Shown here: positions 55,619-64,000 of the stretch, piece by piece
How positions within the stretch are numbered: the first letter of the stretch is position 1
How the letters are laid out: every line of letters begins with the position of its first letter
Translations under genes and position numbers: made by a program
The notes under the pieces: model-generated
Told to the model about the DNA's origin: nothing
Database searches by the model: none
What the model saw: only the letters and a program-made list of their open reading frames with translations
Assembly (NCBI GenBank): GCA_045629045.1
Contig: JAZQQM010000004.1
Span: 124,001 to 188,000, forward strand
DNA: 64,000 nt
Direction of reading: 5' to 3'
Source of the DNA: JAILLW01 sp045629045
Lineage (GTDB): Bacteria; Bacillota; Clostridia; Lachnospirales; Lachnospiraceae

Positions 55619-57481
55619 GTGATTCTTTTTCAGTTTTTTCCAATCCTCTTTTTTTTCATATTGAATTCATTGACAGTAAAGATAAGTAAGAAACCCTTTG
55701 GCATTTCTATGCCGGTTACACTTATGATATCTGCTATGGGGCTGTATTTCTCACAAATGATATTTGGATCATTTAAGCCTGCGTATATATTGCTTTTATT
55801 GGCAGGCCTTGGAGCAGTTATTGTTTTTATCCGGAATATTCGCCTTGCTGAATACAGGAATTGCTATTTTTCAGCCGGCTTTATTTGTGTTTTTGGAATT
55901 GCTGCGTTTGTAGCATTCATTGATTTAGGTAAGCACTATTTTATGTGGGATGAGTTTTCTCATTGGGGCAAGATGGTTAAAGAGATGATAAGGCTTGATG
56001 CATTCTATTCTGCTCCGGAATCCACATTATTGGTTCACAAGGATTATCCGCCATTTATAGGATTATTCGAAGTGCTGTGGTGTCGACTTGCCGGAGGTTA
56101 TTCCGAAGGCTCTGTCAATCGCGCACTTCATTTTCTTGAATTGTGTTTGGTGGCTCCGTATCTTTGTGAGAAAATCGTTGCTGATTCCAAATTATTCCGA
56201 AAACTGATAGCTGCTGCAGCAATGATTGCATGTTGCGTACTTATAATGCTTTCATTTGACGGTGAGGCGATATTTAGAACAATTTATCCTGATTTTTTAG
56301 TACCGGCCTTGTTTGGATATGCTTTTTTTGCAGTACTTGATAAAGATATAAACAATAGCATTTTTGGCGTATTTTCTATAATATTGTCATTAAGTGCTAT
56401 GGCACTAACCAAACAGGTTAGTATCGCTTTTATTCTTTTGGTTTGGTTCTTTTATACAATTAACTTGGCAAATAAAAAGAATTGTTCATTTAAATGTGGC
56501 ATTGTTACTTCGATATTGGTATTGGCAGTTCCTTTTATTATCATGAAGTCATGGAACCTATATACCAAAGGCCTGGGTTTAACAGGCCAATTTGATTTAT
56601 CAAAAATATCTGTATCATCAATATTCGGGATACTGTGTGGGCATGGAGAAGAGGTTCAACTTAAGACCCGTGATTTATATTTTGAAGCTCTGATAAAACA
56701 GCCCTTAAGTTCGGGAACTGTAAAATTGTCGTATTTAACAATAGCTCTTTTTATAACAGTGTTGTTGACATTTTTATATGTGATATATAAAAAGCAGTTT
56801 AATAAATCCGTTTATGTTAAATTGTTAATAACCATTGTCGGTGGTTCCGTAGCATATGCATTTATGATGTTCGTGCTTTATATGTTCTGTTTTTCAGAGT
56901 ACGAGATGCTTAATCTTAACAGCTACGGAAGATATATGGATTGTTATGTTGTAGGTGTTCTGTTTGTAATCTTATTTGTTATTGCGGAATTGGTTGGTAA
57001 AGAAGTGCATTATGCAAGTATCGTTCCCTTATTGATTTTGGCTGTACTTATTTTGGATTTTGGAAGGATATACGAATTACTTCCCAAACGACTTACAGGA
57101 ATAGTAAATATGGAAAATAATCCCTATGCTACACTTGGGGAATTTATTAATTTTAAAACTGAGCCTAATGATAAACTTCTTCTTATCAGCCCGGATAATT
57201 GTAAGAAAACCTATTATGTGAATTACTATTTGGATGATGGAAGAGTAATTGATGAAAGGTATTTATATACCGATGTTGCAACAATAAGTGCAGATAATTT
57301 AACTTTTTGGAATGAATATACTGAGTATGCTCATGAATTTGACTATATTTGTATATATGAGACATCTTCGGAAGTAAATGCAGCATTGAATGAATATATT
57401 TCATCGGGAGTAATTGAGGATAGAAGTTTATTTAAGGTGACTGATGATAATGGTAAATTATCTTTAGTCAGAGTAAATTAG
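55619..57481 (+). CDS. GT-C-like polytopic membrane protein
   Basis: This protein of about 620 residues has roughly twelve helices and MWDEFSHWGKMV in its first long loop, the acidic GT-C motif, with KDYPPFIGLFE after it. A short soluble domain follows the last helix. GTG 55619 has GGAG at good spacing and is preferred over TTG 55604. It would use the lipid-linked sugar made by the GT2 gene just downstream. Confidence 0.75.
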   Translation: MILFQFFPILFFFILNSLTVKISKKPFGISMPVTLMISAMGLYFSQMIFGSFKPAYILLLLAGLGAVIVFIRNIRLAEYRNCYFSAGFICVFGIAAFVAFIDLGKHYFMWDEFSHWGKMVKEMIRLDAFYSAPESTLLVHKDYPPFIGLFEVLWCRLAGGYSEGSVNRALHFLELCLVAPYLCEKIVADSKLFRKLIAAAAMIACCVLIMLSFDGEAIFRTIYPDFLVPALFGYAFFAVLDKDINNSIFGVFSIILSLSAMALTKQVSIAFILLVWFFYTINLANKKNCSFKCGIVTSILVLAVPFIIMKSWNLYTKGLGLTGQFDLSKISVSSIFGILCGHGEEVQLKTRDLYFEALIKQPLSSGTVKLSYLTIALFITVLLTFLYVIYKKQFNKSVYVKLLITIVGGSVAYAFMMFVLYMFCFSEYEMLNLNSYGRYMDCYVVGVLFVILFVIAELVGKEVHYASIVPLLILAVLILDFGRIYELLPKRLTGIVNMENNPYATLGEFINFKTEPNDKLLLISPDNCKKTYYVNYYLDDGRVIDERYLYTDVATISADNLTFWNEYTEYAHEFDYICIYETSSEVNAALNEYISSGVIEDRSLFKVTDDNGKLSLVRVN

Positions 57482-57496
57482 TAGTTGGAGATTATT

Positions 57497-58225
57497 ATGA
57501 AAAAAACCATTATTGTAATGCCGGTTGCCAATGAAGGAGCAACCATGAATTCAATAATTGAGCAGATTATGGCGCTGCCATATGACAATTTATATCTTTA
57601 TCCGGTAATTGATTCATATTCCAAGGACGATACCGAAAGTATTATTCGCAGTTGGGAAGCTAAAACGGACAAGGTAAAATGTATTTTTTATGAAAAATCA
57701 ACAGGAGTAATAAGCTGCTATTTTGAAGGCTTTAGAAGGGCTCTGGAAGATGGCGCGGAACAGATTCTTGAAATGGATGGAGGCGGTTCCCATCGACCGG
57801 ATGAAATACCGCAATTTCTTACGAAGATGGATGAAGGCTATGACTGTGTTTGGGGGTCGCGATTTATGCCGGGAGGTTCTATGCATGAACAACCCCTGTA
57901 TCGTCGTATATTAAGCAGTGGCGGTACTGTTTTGGCAAATTTGGTTCTTGGCACGAAATTAAAGGATATGACAAGTGGATTTGAATGCTTCAGAAGAGAA
58001 ATACTCGAATCCTTTGATTTAAATAAATTCATGTCAACAGGGCATATGTATCAGACGGAAATGAGGTTTTACTGTCGTAAACTTAAGACTGTTGAGGTGC
58101 CTATTCATTATGTAGGTACTGCATCTTCACTTAAGTTTAGTTCTGTTACGGAAGCTCTTAAGCTGTTGTTTAAGCTAAAGGAAAATGAGAAACCGGTTCA
58201 CATATTTCCATATAAAGAATTTTGA
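57497..58225 (+). CDS. GT2 glycosyltransferase (DPM1-like) with DGG in place of DxD
   Basis: The 242 residues show IIVMPVANEGATM at the start and EMDGGGSHRPDEI where most relatives have a DxD (D94, G95, G96). The TSGFECFRRE block is intact. Some bacterial members share this variant, so activity is likely. ATG 57497 follows TTGGAG by 6 bases; TTG 57485 also opens the frame. Confidence 0.83.
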   Translation: MKKTIIVMPVANEGATMNSIIEQIMALPYDNLYLYPVIDSYSKDDTESIIRSWEAKTDKVKCIFYEKSTGVISCYFEGFRRALEDGAEQILEMDGGGSHRPDEIPQFLTKMDEGYDCVWGSRFMPGGSMHEQPLYRRILSSGGTVLANLVLGTKLKDMTSGFECFRREILESFDLNKFMSTGHMYQTEMRFYCRKLKTVEVPIHYVGTASSLKFSSVTEALKLLFKLKENEKPVHIFPYKEF

Positions 58226-58249
58226 TATTGAAGAATATGGGAGTGGTTG

Positions 58250-59800
58250 ATGAAAACAAAGAATAGAAATGTCATAATTAAAGCTGTTTTATGTTTTGTT
58301 TTGATAACCGTTCTTGTTTGGATAGTATGCAATGATTCAATATTTAGCGAAGATTACGAGCGTAGGCTGACATATGCTACAATCAGCGGATATAAGATTA
58401 ATTCATTTAACGGACCAAACGGACAGTATTTATTTCTTCCGGGCTTTGCTGACTGTGAAGATATAGTTAAATCCTATGCACTTAGGCAGGAGAACAATCT
58501 AAAGATAATGAAATCTTCGGATATTCCTGCTGTTTTTATTATGACCCAATCGGGCAATTTGAATTCTGTTTATGAGAACAAAGACAACCGTGAAGCAGGA
58601 ACTATTAGTGTTGTTAATCCTGATGGGACCGAAGACTATTCCGGCGGAATTAAGTATATTAAAGGCCGTGGTAATTATAGCTGGGATAATTGGGATAAGA
58701 AACCTTTTAGTATATGCCTAAAAAAGGAAGCGTCACTACTTGGCTTGGGAACCGGAAACAAGTATGCCCTTATTGCAAATGCTTCCGACCCTACACTCAT
58801 TCGAAACGATGTGGCAAGAGACCTGGAGGAGGCAATTAGTCTTAAGTATTCTCATACGGGAAGATTCGTTGATTTATATATTAATGGCGATTATATGGGA
58901 AATTATTACCTAATAGATATGCTTGATATTGGGAATGAACGTATTGATATTACCAATCTTGAAGAAAGTGTATTGAAAGAACTTCGAGGGGCTTCCCCCT
59001 CGGAATTTCCGGTGTATGAAACGCCTCTCATTAAGGGATGGAATATTCCTGAAACAGCGGATGATATAACGGGAGGATATTTAATAGAGCGTGAGTTTAG
59101 TGGAAGATATGATGTGGATTATCAAGAAAATCCGAGCTGTTTTACTACTGACTATGACGAGCACTTTATTGTAAAATCCCCTAAATACTGTTCCAAAAAT
59201 CAGATTAATTATCTATGCTCATTCATTACCGATTTGGAAGGAGCTATTAGATCAAATGATGGCATTAATCCGACAACGGGGAAGTCTTATTTGGACTATA
59301 TGGATGTTGACTCAATGGCTAAGAAATATCTTATTGAGGAATTCACCAAAAATTATGATTCGGGCGTTAGCAGCTCGTATTTTTATAAGGATTCGGATTC
59401 TATAGATTCTAAGCTTTATGCTGCCCCGGGATGGGATTATGATATGAGTCTGGGCAATTATCTTGATTGGATGGATTTTAGCAAATTTGGGGCAGATGGC
59501 TATATTCATACAACTAATAATGCCGATGCCAGTATATGGTGGGAGAATCTGTTTAATAAGTCCGAGTTTTCTCAAAAGGTACTCGATTTATATTATGAAG
59601 AACTTCATTCATATGTTTTGGAAGAGGAATTATCGAGAATAGATAGTCTATATGATACATTAAAGGCTTCTGCCAATATGGATTATATCCGTTGGAAGGA
59701 AATGTACGACGAATTGGGCTATATTCCCGGAGATGCAAGGGAATATGATAAATTAAAGCAGTTCATATGTGATAGAATTGCATTTTTTGACGGAGAATAA
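58250..59800 (+). CDS. CotH-kinase-family secreted/membrane protein
   Basis: This protein of about 516 residues has a signal anchor (about 9-27) and the CotH pattern: KGRGNYSWDNWDKKPF, then NASDPTLIRNDVARDLEE and DLYINGDYMGNYYL, ending with GWDYDMSLG. CotH is a protein-kinase-like fold that phosphorylates spore-coat protein in Bacillus. Here it heads a CotH-VTC-DUF4956 set. Its target outside the membrane is unknown. Confidence 0.87.
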   Translation: MKTKNRNVIIKAVLCFVLITVLVWIVCNDSIFSEDYERRLTYATISGYKINSFNGPNGQYLFLPGFADCEDIVKSYALRQENNLKIMKSSDIPAVFIMTQSGNLNSVYENKDNREAGTISVVNPDGTEDYSGGIKYIKGRGNYSWDNWDKKPFSICLKKEASLLGLGTGNKYALIANASDPTLIRNDVARDLEEAISLKYSHTGRFVDLYINGDYMGNYYLIDMLDIGNERIDITNLEESVLKELRGASPSEFPVYETPLIKGWNIPETADDITGGYLIEREFSGRYDVDYQENPSCFTTDYDEHFIVKSPKYCSKNQINYLCSFITDLEGAIRSNDGINPTTGKSYLDYMDVDSMAKKYLIEEFTKNYDSGVSSSYFYKDSDSIDSKLYAAPGWDYDMSLGNYLDWMDFSKFGADGYIHTTNNADASIWWENLFNKSEFSQKVLDLYYEELHSYVLEEELSRIDSLYDTLKASANMDYIRWKEMYDELGYIPGDAREYDKLKQFICDRIAFFDGE

Positions 59801-60469
59801 ATGGACTATAGAGTTGAAGATAAATATTTGATTACGGATATTCAAATTAATTATTTAAAGATGCGTCTAAAGGATTACATGCAGCTTGATTCGCATTCGA
59901 CAGACGGCGCGTATCTGGTAAGGAGTATGTACTTTGATGACAGATATAATTCCTGCTTACTGGCGAATGAAAACAGTGTTGACCAAAGATATAAGTATCG
60001 AATACGAACGTATGATAATGACCTATCGACACTTCGTCTTGAAAAGAAAAGTGTACGCAAAGGATATGTTCACAAGGACAGCTGTTTGTTGGACATTTCC
60101 AAAATTAGCAAGATAACGGCGCCCCAATCTGAAGATGCATTTCTTTATAAATGTCTTTATAAAGATATAAATCTGAGAGGTTTTCACCCGGTTTCGATAG
60201 TCGAATATGAGCGCACCGCTTTTGTTGAAAAAATTGGGAATGTACGTATTACATTCGATAGAAATATCGGAGGATGCTATGAAACTGACAGATTTACAGA
60301 GTCTGTAATGCCGGTGATACCATTACTGCCAAGGGGAACTCACATTTTGGAAGTTAAGTATGATGAGATACTGCCGGGATATATTAAGCGATTGATAAAT
60401 ACGGGAAATTTAACTAAGACTTCGTATTCAAAATATTACTATTCGCGTAATGCTATAGTAATGTGGTAA
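59801..60469 (+). CDS. VTC-domain protein (polyphosphate polymerase-like)
   Basis: The 222 residues carry the VTC tunnel features: EDKYLIT at the start, RYKYRIRTYDN, LRLEKKS and VEYERTAF, rich in inward basic residues. In yeast this domain makes polyphosphate from ATP. Its ATG follows the CotH stop directly. Whether this bacterial version makes polyphosphate is unproven. Confidence 0.87.
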   Translation: MDYRVEDKYLITDIQINYLKMRLKDYMQLDSHSTDGAYLVRSMYFDDRYNSCLLANENSVDQRYKYRIRTYDNDLSTLRLEKKSVRKGYVHKDSCLLDISKISKITAPQSEDAFLYKCLYKDINLRGFHPVSIVEYERTAFVEKIGNVRITFDRNIGGCYETDRFTESVMPVIPLLPRGTHILEVKYDEILPGYIKRLINTGNLTKTSYSKYYYSRNAIVMW

Positions 60470-60499
60470 AATTATAACTTGTGGAGGAAATGAAGATTA

Positions 60500-61174
60500 A
60501 TGAGCTTTCAAGATATAATCAAAAAATCCGTATTGGAAGGATTTACAGCCAATGATATGCCTTCCGGTCAGATAATGGTCATTTTGGGAATAACTTTTTT
60601 AATTGGAGTATATATTTTTTTCATATATAAACTGGTTAATAAGACATCGTTATATGACAGAACCTTTCACGTTGCAATGGCAATGATTAGTGTTATTACA
60701 GCCGGTATAATTGTAGCTATGCAGTCCAGCATAGTCATTTCTCTTGGCATGGTCGGTGCTTTGTCTATAGTCAGATTTAGAACCGCTATCAAGGATACAA
60801 TGGATTTAATGTTTCTGTTTTGGTCAATCGGAGAAGGTATTATTTGCGGTGCAGGTCTGTTTAAGCTGGCTGTTATGGTAGCTATTGTGGTTACTGTGGG
60901 AATATTTGCGTTAGAAGTATTGCCTATGACTAAAAAACCGTATTTGCTTATTATTAACAGTTCTTCTATCGAGGTTGAAGATGCATTGATGCCGGTGATT
61001 GAGCAGTTTTCGTCATATAGGTCTGTTAAATCAAGAAATCTCAAGAAAACAGGCATTGATATGATTATTGAGGTTAAGACCAAACAGGAAAAAGAATTGC
61101 TCAAGGCAATTTACAATATCGAAAGTATTGAATGTGCATCATTATTAAATAATGATGGGGAAGTACGGGTATGA
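60500..61174 (+). CDS. DUF4956 membrane protein
   Basis: The 224 residues contain three or four helices, with GMVGALSIVRFRTAIKD between them, and a C-terminal soluble ferredoxin-like domain (about 145-224). DUF4956 proteins commonly accompany VTC and CotH genes; they may form a membrane partner or channel. It overlaps the next gene by 4 bases. Confidence 0.84.
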   Translation: MSFQDIIKKSVLEGFTANDMPSGQIMVILGITFLIGVYIFFIYKLVNKTSLYDRTFHVAMAMISVITAGIIVAMQSSIVISLGMVGALSIVRFRTAIKDTMDLMFLFWSIGEGIICGAGLFKLAVMVAIVVTVGIFALEVLPMTKKPYLLIINSSSIEVEDALMPVIEQFSSYRSVKSRNLKKTGIDMIIEVKTKQEKELLKAIYNIESIECASLLNNDGEVRV

Positions 61175-62388
61175 CAGCAGTTAAGTATTTAATCCTGGGG
61201 GCAGGGCCTTCGGGATTAACTTTTGCTAATATGTTATTAAAAAGAGGCGAGACCTCTTTTCTTGTAATAGAAAAAGAAGATACTGTTGGAGGTTTATGCA
61301 GGTCTGTTGTGGTGGATGGTGCGCCCTTTGATATAGGCGGAGGCCATTTTCTTGATGTCAGACGACCTGAAGTAACCTCTTTTTTATTTGAATTTATGCC
61401 TGAAGAGGAATGGAATATCTTTGATAGGGACAGCCGAATAGAGCTTACTGCTTCGGATGGCGTATTTGAAGTGTCTCATCCTCTGGAAGCTAACATTTGG
61501 CAGTTGCCGGAAAATATTCAAAATGAGTATTTATCATCCATTAAAAATGCCGGATGTAATAATAATGAGCCTATGCCGGACCGTTTCGTCCCATGGATTA
61601 CATGGAAATTAGGGAATAAGATAGCAACGGATTATATGCTTCCCTATAATCGCAAGATGTTTGCAGATGAGCTTAATGAGCTTGGCACATACTGGCTTGA
61701 GAAATTACCTGATGTAGATTATGAAGATACTCTTCGCTCTTGTCGTGAGCATCATGCATACGGTAGTCAACCGGGACATGCATCTTTTTATTATCCAAAA
61801 GAGTATGGTTACGGAGAAGTGTGGCTTCGTATGGGGCAGGCACTTAGCGAAAAACTTGTTACTTCTGTGGCGGTTTTCGAACTTAATATTACGGAGCGGA
61901 GTGTTAAGCTATCAGATGGCACCAAGATAACGGCAGATGCTATAATAAGTACGGTACCTTGGAATTCTTACAGTAAGGTTAGCGGATTAACAGAGGATAT
62001 GATTGATTCATTATATTCTTTGAAACACAGCAGCATTGAAACGAGATATGTTCCGGACAATATTGATACGAAAGCTCAGTGGATATACATTCCTGATGAT
62101 AATAAGCCCTACCACAGGATTTTAGTCAGACACAATTTCGCACCGGAATCAAATGGTTACTGGGTGGAAACACGTAAAGAAAGATGCTGTTATTCGGATG
62201 ATAATTATTCGTATATGAATGAATATGCTTATCCCCTTAATACTATAGGAAAGCCGCAAATAGTTAACAGACTGCTTGATATTTGTGCTAAGCAGCATAT
62301 ATACGGTTTGGGACGTTGGGGAGAACATTCACATTATAATTCGGATTTGGTAGTAAGTAAAGCGATGGAACTGGCCAACAGAGTATAA
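61171..62388 (+). CDS. FAD-dependent oxidoreductase (UGM/protoporphyrinogen oxidase-like)
   Basis: This 405-residue flavoprotein has the FAD-binding GAGPSGLTFANML, an E-rich strand end (VIEKEDTVGGLCRS) and DIGGGHFLD. It is related to, but shorter than, the 37569 product. Relatives convert or oxidise nucleotide sugars. The substrate is unknown. Confidence 0.8.
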   Translation: MTAVKYLILGAGPSGLTFANMLLKRGETSFLVIEKEDTVGGLCRSVVVDGAPFDIGGGHFLDVRRPEVTSFLFEFMPEEEWNIFDRDSRIELTASDGVFEVSHPLEANIWQLPENIQNEYLSSIKNAGCNNNEPMPDRFVPWITWKLGNKIATDYMLPYNRKMFADELNELGTYWLEKLPDVDYEDTLRSCREHHAYGSQPGHASFYYPKEYGYGEVWLRMGQALSEKLVTSVAVFELNITERSVKLSDGTKITADAIISTVPWNSYSKVSGLTEDMIDSLYSLKHSSIETRYVPDNIDTKAQWIYIPDDNKPYHRILVRHNFAPESNGYWVETRKERCCYSDDNYSYMNEYAYPLNTIGKPQIVNRLLDICAKQHIYGLGRWGEHSHYNSDLVVSKAMELANRV

Positions 62389-62391
62389 ATT

Positions 62392-64000
62392 ATGAAGAAG
62401 CAAATTAATAAACTGAATTTAATATTGTTAGCATTCATTACGATAGTATTTTTAGTCTATGGTCTTTTTATTTGGATTTTGGATAAAGATTCGGTGATGC
62501 ATGTTTATAATAATCCTGTTTTGACAGATGGTGCCATATATAAAGAAATGGCAGCGGGAGATACGATTTCATTTAATCTTTTAGCTTCTAAGGAACAAGC
62601 TGTTTCAGGTATTACCATACTTCCTGTTAATGTGTCTGCTGGGGGCAAAGGCTCAATTAATGTAAGAATTGATCAGTCAGGTGGAAATACCGCCTTTACC
62701 AGCATCCGTGAGAATGAAATTAAAGTGGGAAAGTGGAACAGAATTCCAATAGAATTGTCACTGAATCCTAATCAGACGACAAAGGTGACCTTTACATTTG
62801 TCGACTGTAATCCATATTTTATGTATGCACCTAAAAATAACATTACGGATTCTGATATTTCGGTGGGAACATATCTGAATGCGACAAGTAGCAACGATTT
62901 TATTGCAATGCTTGTTAAATATGCTGTTCTTCTTATAGCCTATTCCATTATTCTGTTTATGCTTTTGACAGAGTCCTGCGGCCTTATCGGTAAGGTGGGC
63001 AATGATTTATTCCTGGTATTTGTGTTTGTTTTCGTGTGTGTTGGAATATATTCTGCTGCATATAAGAACGGCATTTTCATAACGGCAGATTCGGCGGGAT
63101 ATCTTCGTGAAGCTGCTAACTTAAGGGCAGGAAACGGATTTTCCTATGACGGACTGGCAGGCTATAGCAGTTGGTTTGCTAATTGGCCGATTTTATATCC
63201 TGTTATGATTGCCGCAATTATGCTGGTATCCGGATTGGATGCTTATTTAAGTTCAAAGATAGTAACAGCTATTCTTGTGCTTGCAATTATTGTTGTTTTG
63301 AGAATCAGGTTTGGCAAAAAAGCCTGGTTGTATTCTGTTGCTTTACTTAATCTGGGATTTGTACAATTGTCGTATTACACCTGGTCAGAGATACCGTTCA
63401 TATTGTTTTTAATGTTGTTTGCATTTAAATTGGGAGATATTGTCGGTGCTGTAGGTGAAGATACCGTCTCAAAAACCGATTATGTATTACTTGGGCTATG
63501 GGGAGTATTAACATTCCTTACCAGATATTTCGGTATATATATTTGGATAGTGGTAGGCGGATATATAGTAATATTGTTGTTTAAGCGGATTAAGTCCAAA
63601 GAAAAAGTATATTTTTGGACCGGAATAAAGCTTACAATTACTGCTTTTGTGTCAGGAACTTTGTCTTTAGGATATATGTTTCTTAACAAAATTATGAACG
63701 GAATGCCTTCGGGAGTCAGTCGCGGCGCATGGTGGGATGATTACAAAATCCTGACTGTCGACCTGATAAATTCGTTAATAACAGAAGTGTTCAATGTGTT
63801 CCATGTGGATTGCTCCGAGATTTTAGGCATATTTGGTATATGGCCCAAAGTAATTTTTGCTGTGATAATTTTAGGTACTGTCGTATTTTTGGTTATACGT
63901 GGATTGTGCAAAACAGGCGGATTGTTTACCTCTTGGGGAGCACTTCTTATATTAGGCGGAAGCTATTATTTGATCTTTACGGTTATCAGATATTTTTCGT
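62392..64000 (+). CDS. GT-C-like polytopic membrane protein (partial, cut by window)
   Basis: ATG 62392 opens a frame that runs past the right edge. It begins with one helix (about 7-28), a soluble beta-rich segment to about 165, another helix and then a multi-helix part with ITADSAGYLREA, an acidic GT-C first-loop motif, and NWPILYPV. Its layout matches the 27321 and 30447 proteins. Its C-terminus is not visible. Confidence 0.75.
   Translation, partial: MKKQINKLNLILLAFITIVFLVYGLFIWILDKDSVMHVYNNPVLTDGAIYKEMAAGDTISFNLLASKEQAVSGITILPVNVSAGGKGSINVRIDQSGGNTAFTSIRENEIKVGKWNRIPIELSLNPNQTTKVTFTFVDCNPYFMYAPKNNITDSDISVGTYLNATSSNDFIAMLVKYAVLLIAYSIILFMLLTESCGLIGKVGNDLFLVFVFVFVCVGIYSAAYKNGIFITADSAGYLREAANLRAGNGFSYDGLAGYSSWFANWPILYPVMIAAIMLVSGLDAYLSSKIVTAILVLAIIVVLRIRFGKKAWLYSVALLNLGFVQLSYYTWSEIPFILFLMLFAFKLGDIVGAVGEDTVSKTDYVLLGLWGVLTFLTRYFGIYIWIVVGGYIVILLFKRIKSKEKVYFWTGIKLTITAFVSGTLSLGYMFLNKIMNGMPSGVSRGAWWDDYKILTVDLINSLITEVFNVFHVDCSEILGIFGIWPKVIFAVIILGTVVFLVIRGLCKTGGLFTSWGALLILGGSYYLIFTVIRYFS

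Noticed and set aside
60667..61104. A 145-residue reverse-strand open frame
   Set aside because: It is antisense to the DUF4956 gene; it arises from low stop frequency on the other strand of hydrophobic codons.

Overview
This window reads as a large cell-surface glycan biosynthesis locus from an AT-rich Gram-positive anaerobe. The best guess is a Lachnospiraceae member of the Butyrivibrio/Roseburia type. The basis is codon and base composition, dense short-spaced operons with GGAG-type ribosome sites, and family content (GT-C polymer enzymes with extracellular beta inserts, a DUF6020-like protein, a CotH/VTC/DUF4956 set). Taxonomy is inferred from content, not from a marker gene. No rRNA, tRNA, CRISPR array, transposase or replication gene was seen. 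Genes lie on the + strand except one two-gene block at 20255-22955.

Region 1 (1-17181) is the most unusual part. It is one run of carrier-protein, condensing and carbon-chain enzymes: a metallo-beta-lactamase-fold hydrolase, three SDR reductases, two KAS III enzymes, three acyl carrier proteins, a fused AccD-AccA carboxyltransferase, two split transketolases (N and C subunits), a stand-alone acyl/AMP ligase, and two LuxE/LuxC acid-to-aldehyde reductases. One LuxE/LuxC copy is two overlapping genes and the other is a single fused gene. The unit SDR - transketolase N - transketolase C - (carrier/ligase) - LuxE - LuxC occurs twice. There is no dehydratase or enoyl reductase. I infer an assembly line that extends a chain with malonyl units, reduces it to an aldehyde, and adds two-carbon ketol units by transketolase. 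The product would be a deoxy, polyhydroxylated (higher-carbon or branched) sugar or polyol. I know of no described pathway with this full enzyme set.

Region 2 (17248-37511) holds glycosyltransferases and export/decoration genes: paired GT8-like enzymes, GT2 enzymes, a VioA-like sugar aminotransferase, a reverse block (sulfatase-like transferase plus acyltransferase 3), several polytopic GT-C-like proteins, an MBOAT/SGNH O-acetylation pair and a DUF2304 protein. Around 25.8-30.4 kb the locus is decayed: a frameshifted membrane-protein gene, a possible SGNH remnant, and a scar joining the 5' end of a GT8 gene to the 3' end of a GT2 gene.

Region 3 (37569-50080) contains a flavin oxidoreductase, GT2, radical SAM/SPASM protein and UDP-glucuronate-epimerase-like enzyme. 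A 2-aminoethylphosphonate set follows: PEP mutase fused to a cytidylyltransferase-like domain, phosphonopyruvate decarboxylase, AEP transaminase and a PntC-like cytidylyltransferase. It is adjacent to a striking fusion of a YidC/Oxa1 domain with a TagB/TagF-type transferase, and to a sulfatase-like membrane transferase. This suggests phosphonate decoration of the glycan.

Region 4 (50167-64000) has an SGNH hydrolase, CDP-3,6-dideoxyhexose genes (rfbG, rfbH), GT4, HAD phosphatase, GT-C, GT2, the CotH/VTC/DUF4956 trio, a second flavin oxidoreductase and a GT-C-like gene cut by the window edge. Together the genes would make activated sugars and phosphonates, assemble a repeat unit on the membrane, and modify it by acyl and phosphonyl groups.
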